Assembly: GCA_019239785.1 (NCBI GenBank)
Contig: JAFAZM010000105.1
Location: forward strand, 1-8,333
Direction of reading: 5' to 3'
From: Sphingomonadaceae bacterium
GTDB lineage: Bacteria > Pseudomonadota > Alphaproteobacteria > Sphingomonadales > Sphingomonadaceae
DNA length: 8,333 nucleotides
Shown here: positions 1 to 5,638 of the stretch, piece after piece
Layout: each line of letters starts with the position of its first letter
Numbering within the stretch: the stretch's first letter is position 1
The notes under the pieces: model-generated
What the model saw: the letters and a program-made list of their open reading frames with translations, nothing else
Database searches by the model: none
Told to the model about the DNA's origin: nothing
Made by a program: the position numbers and the translations under genes

Positions 1-647
1 CCCTCGGTATATTTGGCGTCATAGTCGTAGAAGCCGGACTTCGGGCGCAGCTCCGTGACCGCCAAAGCCTCGTCGTTCAGCACCGCGACAGTGAGCTCGC
101 GGCCGGGGATGAACGGCTCGGCGAGCAGCCGGTCGAACTCCTGCCACGGCCCCTTAGTGTGGGGCGCGATCGGATCGCCGTAATTGCCGCCCTCCTTGAC
201 GATCGCGACGCCGACCGAGGAGCCTTCGTTGACCGGCTTCAGCACATAGGGCCGCGGCAGCGGGTCGGCGGCGTAGAGGCTCTCGCTGTCGACGATCCGC
301 CCCACCGGCATGCGGATGCCGTGGGGGACGAGCACCATCTTGGTGAGCTCCTTGTCGATCGCGATCACCGACGTCTCCAGCCCGCTATGGGTGTAGCGCA
401 GGCCCATCAGGTCCATCATCCCCTGCACGCTGCCGTCCTCGCCCGGCGTGCCGTGCAGCGCGTTGAAGACGACATCGGGGCTGAGGTCCGCGAGCCGCGC
501 GGCGACGTTGCGGTCCATGTCTATCCTGGTGACCCGATGGCCGCGGCTCTCCAGCGCATCGGCGACGCCGTTGCCGGTGACGAGGGAGACCTCCCGCTCG
601 GCGGACCAGCCGCCCATGAGGACCGCGATGTGAAGCGGCTCAAGCAT
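1..647 (-). CDS. ddlB: D-alanine--D-alanine ligase, partial (C-terminus beyond window edge)
   Basis: ATP-dependent ligase that joins two D-alanines in the cytoplasm to make the dipeptide MurF adds to the peptidoglycan precursor. The first 215 residues are present and the frame runs off position 1 without a stop. Visible family features are the N-terminal MGGWSAEREVS stretch (residues 11-21; Glu18 matches the conserved substrate-binding Glu), NALHGTPGEDG (62-72), YTHSGLETS (85-93), the ATP-grasp segment KPVNEGSSVGVA (137-148), EPFIPGRELTV (177-187) and FYDYDAKY (206-213). The ATG at 647 is chosen because GGAG (657-654) lies six bases upstream and the protein start has normal Ddl length. A GTG at 662 is an in-frame alternative. 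Unlike every other junction in the window, ddlB is separated from murB by a 117-base gap, which is filled by an inverted repeat. In related clusters ftsQ follows ddl; that gene would lie outside the window. Confidence 0.96.
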   Translation of the reverse strand, partial: MLEPLHIAVLMGGWSAEREVSLVTGNGVADALESRGHRVTRIDMDRNVAARLADLSPDVVFNALHGTPGEDGSVQGMMDLMGLRYTHSGLETSVIAIDKELTKMVLVPHGIRMPVGRIVDSESLYAADPLPRPYVLKPVNEGSSVGVAIVKEGGNYGDPIAPHTKGPWQEFDRLLAEPFIPGRELTVAVLNDEALAVTELRPKSGFYDYDAKYTE

Positions 648-768
648 TCGGAACTCCAGCACAAACACCGTTCGGGCTGAGCTTGTCGAAGCCCTCCCCT
701 TCTTTTCGGCCGCAAGACAAGAAAAGGGCTTCGACAGGCTCAGCCCGAACGGTTTGGGTGGGGCTCAT
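640..768 (-). CDS. Small open frame bridging murB and ddlB (42 aa, probably repeat-derived)
   Basis: This frame starts with an ATG that overlaps the murB stop as ATGA (768-765), crosses the whole inverted repeat, and stops at 642-640, eight bases inside ddlB. The product would be MSPTQTVRAEPVEALF... ending GVCAGVPNA. The RAEPVEAL and GFDKLSPNG segments are simply the two repeat arms translated. I recognise no domain and do not propose a protein function. The likely value of the frame, if translated, is to carry ribosomes from murB to the ddlB start and keep the hairpin open. A chance open frame in GC-rich DNA is a real alternative. Confidence 0.3.
   Translation of the reverse strand: MSPTQTVRAEPVEALFLSCGRKEGEGFDKLSPNGVCAGVPNA
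654..657 (-). promoter_or_regulatory. Shine-Dalgarno site of ddlB
   Basis: GGAG on the minus strand, six bases before the ATG at 647. It supports this start over the later in-frame ATG at 617. It lies about nine bases beyond the end of the inverted repeat at 667-753, so it is close to that hairpin but not inside it. Confidence 0.6.
667..753. repeat. Inverted-repeat (palindromic) element in the murB-ddlB gap
   Basis: Two 28-base arms, 667-694 and 726-753, are reverse complements with one mismatch (around base 683). The plus-strand left arm contains TTCGGGCTGAGCTTGTCGAA. The 31-base centre holds a further short inverted repeat (CTTTTC at 702-707 against GAAAAG at 721-726). The outer palindrome extends imperfectly through CAAA/TTTG. 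As RNA this is a very strong hairpin starting about 11 bases after the murB stop. No run of U follows it in the transcript, so it does not look like a standard intrinsic terminator. From memory, this motif is a frequent dispersed repeat in sphingomonad genomes. Mobilisation by a REP-type transposase elsewhere in the genome is possible, but nothing here shows it. Confidence 0.88.
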
Positions 769-1664
769 ACGCCGACCCCCACGCGCTGGATCTCCCACTC
801 GAGCTGGACTCCGCTGTCCGCCTTCACGCGGCGCCGCACCTCCTCGCCCAATTCCTCGATCTCCGCCGAGCTCGCGCCGCCGAGGTTCAGCAGGAAGTTG
901 CAATGCTTCTCCGAGACCTGGGCGTCGCCGATCCGCAGGCCGCGGCAGCCAGCGGCGTCGATCGCCTGCCAGGCCTTGCCGCCCGGCGGGTTCTTGAAGG
1001 TGGAGCCGCCGGTGCGGCTGCGCAAAGGCTGCGAGGCCTCGCGGGCGGCGGCGATCCGGTCCATCTCGGCCTGGACCGCTTCCGGCGCCTCCGGACGCCC
1101 GCGGAAGGTGGCGCTGACGACGACGCTGCCTTCCGGCAGCGCGCTGTGCCGGTAGGAATAGCCGAGCTCCTCGAGCCCGAGCCGCTGCGTCCGGCCGCTG
1201 CGGAGCACGATTTCGCACTCGACCAATATGTCCTTCACCTCGCGGCCATAGGCGCCGCCGTTCATCCGAACGAAGCCGCCGACCGTGCCCGGGATCGAGC
1301 GCAGGAACTCGACCCCGCCGATGCCGGCGTCGCGCGCGGTCGAGGAGACGAGGATGCCGCTGGCGCCGCCGCCGCAGCGCAGGCTCGTCGCGTCCACTTT
1401 CTCGACGGTGGCGAACGGCTTGCCGAGCCGCACGACCACGCCAGGCACGCCGCCGTCGCGGACGATCAGGTTGGAGCCGAGGCCGAGCGCCATCACCGGC
1501 ACCTCGGGATCGACCCCTGCGAGGAAATCGGAGAGGTCGTCGGCGTCGGCGGGCTCGAACAGCCATTCCGCCTTGCCGCCCGACTTGAACCAGACCAGCG
1601 GGGCGAGCGGCGCTTCGGCGGTGAGCCGGCCGCGGACGCGGGGAAGGGTCGCGACCGCGCTCAT
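765..1664 (-). CDS. murB: UDP-N-acetylenolpyruvoylglucosamine reductase MurB
   Basis: Cytoplasmic FAD enzyme that uses NADPH to reduce UDP-GlcNAc-enolpyruvate to UDP-MurNAc. The 299-residue length is normal. FAD-binding signatures are GLGSNLIVRDGG (61-72) and PGTVGGFVRMNGGAYG (125-140). The catalytic region has SRTGGSTFKNP (216-226), with Ser221 in the position of the proton-donating Ser, followed by AGCRGLRIGDAQVSEKHCNF (238-257), where Glu252 matches the conserved catalytic Glu. The missing type I segment and the GSTFKNP form fit type II MurB. An upstream in-frame ATG at 1712 would add 16 residues from inside murC. The ATG at 1664 is preferred because it makes a four-base ATGA overlap with the murC stop and has GAGG (1676-1673) eight bases upstream. 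The stop at 767-765 leads into the inverted-repeat spacer before ddlB. Confidence 0.97.
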   Translation of the reverse strand: MSAVATLPRVRGRLTAEAPLAPLVWFKSGGKAEWLFEPADADDLSDFLAGVDPEVPVMALGLGSNLIVRDGGVPGVVVRLGKPFATVEKVDATSLRCGGGASGILVSSTARDAGIGGVEFLRSIPGTVGGFVRMNGGAYGREVKDILVECEIVLRSGRTQRLGLEELGYSYRHSALPEGSVVVSATFRGRPEAPEAVQAEMDRIAAAREASQPLRSRTGGSTFKNPPGGKAWQAIDAAGCRGLRIGDAQVSEKHCNFLLNLGGASSAEIEELGEEVRRRVKADSGVQLEWEIQRVGVGV

Positions 1665-3073
1665 GCGGCCCGCCTCGCCTTGCCGATGCCGTCGGCCAGG
1701 CCCGCCGCCCATTTGGTGATGTCGCCGGCGCCGAGGCAGATCACCATGTCGCCGGGCGCGGCGAGATGGGTGAGCTGGCGGCAGACGTCGTCGGCGTCGG
1801 CCACGACGGCGGCGCCGAGATGGCCGCGCTGCTTCATCCCCTCGACCAGGACTTCGTTGTCCACCCCCTCGATCGGCTCCTCGCCGGCCGGATAGACCGG
1901 GGCGACCAGGACGAGGTCGGCGTCGTTGAAGGCGCCCTGGAACTCGGTCATCAGGTCGCGCAGGCGGGTGTAGCGGTGCGGCTGGACCACGGCAATCACC
2001 CGGCCCTGCGCGCCCTCGCGCGCCGCCGAGAGGACGGCGGCGATCTCGACCGGATGGTGGCCGTAATCGTCGATGATGGTGACGCCGTCGACCTCGCCGA
2101 CCTTGGTGAAACGGCGCTTGACCCCGTCGAAGGTGGCGAAGCCGCGCTGGATCACCGCGTCGGGAATGCCCATTTCGGCGGCGACGCCGATCGCGGCGAG
2201 CGCATTCTGGACATTGTGGCGGCCGGGCATCGGCAGGTCGACGTCGGCGATGGTGCGGACCTCGCCGGTGCGGTCGCGCAGGGAGACGTCGAAACGGTTG
2301 CCCCCGGGCCAGGGCCGGACATTGTCGCCGCGCACGTCGGCCTGGGCGGCGAAGCCGTAGGTGACGATCCTGCGGTCGCGCAGCCGCGGGATGATCGACT
2401 GCACCTCGGGATGGTCGACGCAGAGCAGAGCGGCGCCGTAGAAGGGCACGTTCTCGATGAAGGCGACGAAGGCGTCCTTCACCTGATCGAAGCCGCCATA
2501 ATGATCGAGATGCTCGGGATCGATATTGGTCACCACCGCGATCGTGCCGTCGAGCCGCAGGAAGGAGCCGTCGCTCTCGTCCGCCTCGACCACCATCCAG
2601 TCCGAGCTGCCGAGCCGGGCGTTGGAGCCGTAGGCGTTGATGATGCCGCCGTTGATCACGGTCGGGTCAATGCCGCCGGCGTCGAGCAGGGCCGCGACCA
2701 TCGAGGTCGTCGTGGTCTTGCCGTGGGTGCCGGCGACCGCGACGGTGAGCTTGAGCCGCATCAGCTCCGCGAGCATCTCGGCGCGGCGGACGACCGGGAT
2801 GCGCCGCTCATAGGCCGCCTCGACCTCGGCATTGGTCTTCTTGATCGCGGTCGAGATCACCACCACCGCGGCGTCGCCGAGATTCTCGGCCTTGTGGCCG
2901 ATCGCGACCGGGATGCCGAGCTTGCGCAGCCCCTCGACGACATAGCCCTCGGCGACGTCCGAACCCTGCACCTTGTAGCCCAGGATGTGCATCACCTCGG
3001 CGATGCCGGACATGCCGATGCCGCCGATGCCGACGAAATGGATCGTGCCGATGTCGGTGCCGACGCCCCTCAT
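1661..3073 (-). CDS. murC: UDP-N-acetylmuramate--L-alanine ligase MurC
   Basis: First of the ATP-dependent Mur ligases; adds L-Ala to UDP-MurNAc in the cytoplasm. At 470 residues it has the usual length and three-domain layout. The N-terminal UDP-binding glycine-rich loop is HFVGIGGIGMSGIA (12-25). The central P-loop is GTHGKTTTT (115-123). EADESDGSF (163-171), NIDPEHLDHY (183-192) and HNVQNALAA (286-294) follow. The C-terminal domain has DDYGHHP (335-341) and QPHRYTR (364-370). The frame is open much further upstream through murG, but the ATG at 3073 places the glycine loop correctly and gives an ATGA overlap with the murG stop. The overlap with murB at the other end is also ATGA. No strong Shine-Dalgarno precedes the start, and the start codon lies in a GC-rich hairpin (3071-3094), so translation may depend on ribosomes finishing murG. 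Confidence 0.98.
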   Translation of the reverse strand: MRGVGTDIGTIHFVGIGGIGMSGIAEVMHILGYKVQGSDVAEGYVVEGLRKLGIPVAIGHKAENLGDAAVVVISTAIKKTNAEVEAAYERRIPVVRRAEMLAELMRLKLTVAVAGTHGKTTTTSMVAALLDAGGIDPTVINGGIINAYGSNARLGSSDWMVVEADESDGSFLRLDGTIAVVTNIDPEHLDHYGGFDQVKDAFVAFIENVPFYGAALLCVDHPEVQSIIPRLRDRRIVTYGFAAQADVRGDNVRPWPGGNRFDVSLRDRTGEVRTIADVDLPMPGRHNVQNALAAIGVAAEMGIPDAVIQRGFATFDGVKRRFTKVGEVDGVTIIDDYGHHPVEIAAVLSAAREGAQGRVIAVVQPHRYTRLRDLMTEFQGAFNDADLVLVAPVYPAGEEPIEGVDNEVLVEGMKQRGHLGAAVVADADDVCRQLTHLAAPGDMVICLGAGDITKWAAGLADGIGKARRAA

Positions 3074-4239
3074 GCCGGCGCCCCCGCCGGCATGCCCTGG
3101 GGCAGCGGCCGCAGCAAGGCCCGGCGCACCGCGAGCGGATCGGTGCCGGGATCGCGCCCGGTCCGCTCGACCAGGTCGGCGAGGTCCCTGGCGGCGTGCG
3201 GCCGGCCGACCGCCCTGGCGCGGGCGGCGGCCTTGGCGAGCGCGGCCGGTTCGAGGCCGAGCTTCTGCATCTGCTTGGCGAGCTCGACCGGCGTGAATCT
3301 CGACTGCGCGATCGCCCGCGCGCCGCCGGCCTTGGCCATCTCCTTCGCGTTGAAGGTCTGATGGTCGTCGGTCGCGCTCGGCAGCGGCACCAGGATCGCC
3401 GGACGGCCGGCCGCGGTCAGCTCGGCGATGGTGGAGGCGCCGGCGCGGCCGATGACGAGATGCGACCAGGCGAGCCGCTCCGGCAGGTCCGGCAGGTAGG
3501 TGGCGAGGTCGGCGGGGATGCCGAGCCCGGCATAAGCGGCGCGTACCCGGTCGATATCCTCGGCCCGGCATTGCTGGGTGACCTGCAGGCGGCGGCGGAA
3601 ATGCTCGGGGAGCAGGGCAAGGCCGGCCGGGACCACGTCCGAGAGGATCGAGGCGCCCTGGCTGCCGCCGGTGACGAGCACGCGGAAGATGCCGTCCTCG
3701 CTCAGGGCCGGATAAGGCTGGTCGCGGAGCGCAAGCACCTCGTCGCGGACCGGATTGCCGATGAGATGGACCCTTGGCTCGGCCTTGGGCGGCAGGCGCT
3801 GGACCTTGTCATAAGCGGTGGCGATCGCATCGACGCGGCCCGCCATCAGCCGGTTGACCCGGCCGAGCACCGCATTCTGCTCGTGCAGCAAAGTCGGGAT
3901 CCGCTCGCGCCGGCCGGCGAGCAAGGCCGGGAAGGCCGGGTAGCCGCCGAAGCCGATCACCGCCGAGGGCAGGAAGGTCTCGTAGAGGCGGAGCGCCATC
4001 GCCCGCCCGGTCATGATGTTGCGCGCCGCCCGGAACCAGCCCGCCGGCCCGCCGCCGAGCCGCCCGGCCGGGAGGATGTGGACCTGGACATTGTCGAACA
4101 GGCCCGGGATGCGCGCGCCGCGATCGTCGGTGATCAGGGCGACGCGATGCCCGCGCGCCAGCAGCTCCTCGGCAAGCGCATGGGCGGGGATCATATGTCC
4201 CCCCGTGCCGCCAGCGGCGAGGACGTAATGGCTCGACAT
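3070..4239 (-). CDS. murG: UDP-GlcNAc:lipid I GlcNAc transferase MurG
   Basis: Peripheral membrane GT-B glycosyltransferase (family GT28) that converts lipid I to lipid II on the inner face of the membrane. It has 389 residues from the ATG at 4239. Signatures are GGTGGH (10-15), FGGYPAFP (97-104), HEQNAVLGRVNR (119-130), GNPVR (161-165), GGSQGA (191-196), GRAGASTIAEL (264-274; Glu273 is the conserved UDP-GlcNAc-binding acid) and DDHQTFNA (291-298). About 30 residues at the C-terminus, rich in Arg, Pro and Ala, extend past the usual family end. An ATG at 4245 (adding Met-Val) and a GTG at 4242 are alternatives; 4239 is chosen because it overlaps the stop of the upstream small frame as TGATG. 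The Shine-Dalgarno-like purine run is contributed by the palindromic repeat between ftsW and murG. The stop overlaps murC as ATGA. Confidence 0.97.
   Translation of the reverse strand: MSSHYVLAAGGTGGHMIPAHALAEELLARGHRVALITDDRGARIPGLFDNVQVHILPAGRLGGGPAGWFRAARNIMTGRAMALRLYETFLPSAVIGFGGYPAFPALLAGRRERIPTLLHEQNAVLGRVNRLMAGRVDAIATAYDKVQRLPPKAEPRVHLIGNPVRDEVLALRDQPYPALSEDGIFRVLVTGGSQGASILSDVVPAGLALLPEHFRRRLQVTQQCRAEDIDRVRAAYAGLGIPADLATYLPDLPERLAWSHLVIGRAGASTIAELTAAGRPAILVPLPSATDDHQTFNAKEMAKAGGARAIAQSRFTPVELAKQMQKLGLEPAALAKAAARARAVGRPHAARDLADLVERTGRDPGTDPLAVRRALLRPLPQGMPAGAPA
3071..3094. promoter_or_regulatory. Perfect inverted repeat covering the murC start codon
   Basis: CATGCCGGC (3071-3079) and GCCGGCATG (3086-3094) are exact reverse complements separated by six bases. 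On the mRNA the 3' arm contains the murC AUG and the murG stop. The stem would hide the murC start until a ribosome translating the end of murG melts it. It could also be a side effect of the GC-rich Pro/Ala/Gly codons at the murG C-terminus. Confidence 0.4.
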
Positions 4240-4445
4240 CACCATTTCCCCTCTCCCATTTGGGGAGAGGGAGGGGCCCGCCGCGCAGCGGCGGGAGAGT
4301 GAGGGCATGGGCGGCGGTGGATGATCTCCAACGCTGTCACCCTCACCCAGCTCCGCCTAAGCTCGCCAAGGGGCTCGCTAAGGCTGCGCAACCCTCTCCC
4401 CTCAAGGGAGAGGGAAGAAATAGAGGTCGAGCGCCGTACCATCAT
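4239..4445 (-). CDS. Small open frame bridging ftsW and murG (68 aa, repeat-derived)
   Basis: This frame starts with ATGATG, where the first ATG overlaps the ftsW stop as ATGA (4445-4442). It runs through the full repeat region without a stop and ends with TGA sharing one base with the murG ATG (TGATG, 4241-4237). The predicted product begins MMVRRSTSISSLSLEGRG and ends APPSPQMGEGKW. Apart from the first residues it is the translated repeat, with no recognisable domain, signal peptide or membrane segment. The plausible role is to relay ribosomes from ftsW to murG, opening the hairpin that contains the murG ribosome-binding site. Whether the peptide is made or stable is unknown, and a chance frame cannot be excluded from one genome. 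Confidence 0.35.
   Translation of the reverse strand: MMVRRSTSISSLSLEGRGLRSLSEPLGELRRSWVRVTALEIIHRRPCPHSPAAARRAPPSPQMGEGKW
4248..4416. repeat. Compound palindromic repeat in the ftsW-murG gap
   Basis: Several nested palindromes are visible. CCCTCTCCC (4249-4257) pairs with GGGAGAGGG (4263-4271). CCCGCCGC (4277-4284) pairs with GCGGCGGG (4288-4295). GTGAGGG (4299-4305) pairs with CCCTCAC (4340-4346). A second copy of the first hairpin occurs at 4392-4400 / 4406-4414. An imperfect repeat built on CCTAAGCTCGCC and GGCTCGCTAAGG lies at about 4357-4382. The same CCCTCTCCC/GGGAGAGGG hairpin at both ends suggests a single bounded unit of about 170 bases. From memory, CCCTCTCCC-type palindromes with GGTGAGGG boundaries are dispersed in many alphaproteobacterial genomes. 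No transposase or other gene is carried. Confidence 0.8.
4249..4271 (-). promoter_or_regulatory. Hairpin that contains the murG Shine-Dalgarno sequence
   Basis: On the mRNA this reads as a CCCTCTCCC arm, a five-base loop, then GGGAGAGGG, followed at once by GAAATGGTGATG. The purine-rich 3' arm is the only ribosome-binding candidate for murG; from its GGGG the spacing to the ATG at 4239 is eight bases. Because it is base-paired in a nine-bp GC-rich stem, initiation at murG should be weak unless a ribosome translating the upstream small frame opens the stem. The base pairing is seen directly; the effect on translation is inferred. Confidence 0.5.
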
Positions 4446-5638
4446 TTCCCGCTCCTCCACCGCACCACATAAGGCGAACCGTGCAGATGCGGGTTCCTGC
4501 GGCTGAAGGCGAGCAGCAGCCCGAAGCCCATCGCAAGCGCGATCATCGAGGAGCCGCCATAGGAGATGAACGGCAGGGTCATGCCCTTGGACGGGGCGAG
4601 GTGGACGTTGACCGCCATGTTGATCAAGGCCTGCAGCCCGAACTGGGTGACCAGCCCGGCGGTGGCGAGGACGAGGAACTTGTCCTCCTCGTTCAGCAGG
4701 CGGACGAGCACGCGCACGACGATCGTCATGTAGAGGATCGCGATGGCGAGGCAGGCGATGATCCCGAACTCCTCGCCGATCACCGAGAAGATGTAATCGG
4801 TGTGCGGCTCGGGCAGCGAGAATTTGCGGATGCCGGCGCCGGGCCCGGCGCCGAACAGGCCGCCGGCGGTCAGCGTCCGCAGCGCCGATTCCACCTGATA
4901 CTGGTCGCCCTGCTCGAACAGGAAGCCGTCGATCCGCTGGGTCGCCACCGGATAGAAGAGATAAGCGAGGACAAGCAGCAGGATGCCGGCGGCGCCGAGC
5001 ATGTAGAGCATCCGCATCGGCGCGCCCGAGAGCATCACCAGCACCACCCAGGCCGAGACGAAGATCACCGTCTCGCCGAGGTTCGGCTGGCGCATCAGCA
5101 GCAAGGCGACGATCCCGGTCAGCACCGCGGTCAGCGGCACGACGGGGAGCGCCTTGTCCTTCTCCTTGAAGCTCAGCAGCCAGGCGATGGTGACGATGAA
5201 CAAGGGCTTCAGGAATTCCGAAGGCTGGAATTGGGCGAAGCCGGCGCCGAGCCAGCGCCGTGCGCCGTTCACCTCGACGCCGACGATCGGCACCAGGAAC
5301 AGACAGGCGATGAAGAAGATCGCGCCGAGGATCGAGAGCCGCCGCGCGGTCGGCTTGGGCAGCATCGAGACCGCGATCATCACCGGCACCGCAAGCGCGA
5401 TCCACATCAGCTGGCGGTAGAAATAATAAAGCGGCGGCAGGGTGAAGCCGGTGCCGGAATAACGCTGGCCGGCCGCCGGCGAGGCTGCGGCGACCGCGAT
5501 CAGGCCGATCACGATCAGCACCGAGACCAGGACCAGCAGGACCTTGTCGATCTCCCAGAACCAGCGGCCGAGCGCGCTGCGGTCCGAGCGGCCGAGGCGC
5601 GGCGCCAGGGTCTTGCGGATGGGCGGTGCGCTGCTCAT
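4442..5638 (-). CDS. ftsW: Septal peptidoglycan glycosyltransferase FtsW (SEDS family)
   Basis: Multi-pass membrane protein that polymerises lipid II at the division site together with a class B penicillin-binding protein (FtsI). The 398 residues contain about ten hydrophobic segments, the first at about 33-52 after a basic cytoplasmic N-terminus. SEDS family signatures are NGARRWLG (124-131), FQPSEFLKP (137-145), GAGPGAG (263-269), the segment LPEPHTDYIFSVIGEEFG (275-292), where Asp281 matches the conserved catalytic Asp, and TLPFISYGGSSM (354-365). The murD-murG location separates it from RodA. The ATG at 5638 overlaps the murD stop as ATGA and has a good GGAGG (5650-5646) seven bases upstream. 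The stop at 4444-4442 is followed by the repeat-filled gap rather than directly by murG. Confidence 0.97.
   Translation of the reverse strand: MSSAPPIRKTLAPRLGRSDRSALGRWFWEIDKVLLVLVSVLIVIGLIAVAAASPAAGQRYSGTGFTLPPLYYFYRQLMWIALAVPVMIAVSMLPKPTARRLSILGAIFFIACLFLVPIVGVEVNGARRWLGAGFAQFQPSEFLKPLFIVTIAWLLSFKEKDKALPVVPLTAVLTGIVALLLMRQPNLGETVIFVSAWVVLVMLSGAPMRMLYMLGAAGILLLVLAYLFYPVATQRIDGFLFEQGDQYQVESALRTLTAGGLFGAGPGAGIRKFSLPEPHTDYIFSVIGEEFGIIACLAIAILYMTIVVRVLVRLLNEEDKFLVLATAGLVTQFGLQALINMAVNVHLAPSKGMTLPFISYGGSSMIALAMGFGLLLAFSRRNPHLHGSPYVVRWRSGK

Noticed and set aside
667..753. The murB-ddlB hairpin as a Rho-independent terminator
   Set aside because: The stem is strong, but the transcript after it has no U run and ddlB belongs to the same pathway and operon. 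A processing or attenuation role is possible but not shown.
3000..3050. Short tandem GATGCCG-type repeats near the murC start
   Set aside because: They encode the conserved glycine-rich UDP-binding loop (GIGGIGMSGIA) and are explained by repeated Gly-Ile codons.
1766..3361. Long plus-strand open frame (531 codons) opposite murC and the end of murG
   Set aside because: Its translation is rich in Asp, His, Arg and Gly repeats typical of the antisense of GC-rich genes. No family motif is seen and the opposite strand holds well-recognised genes.
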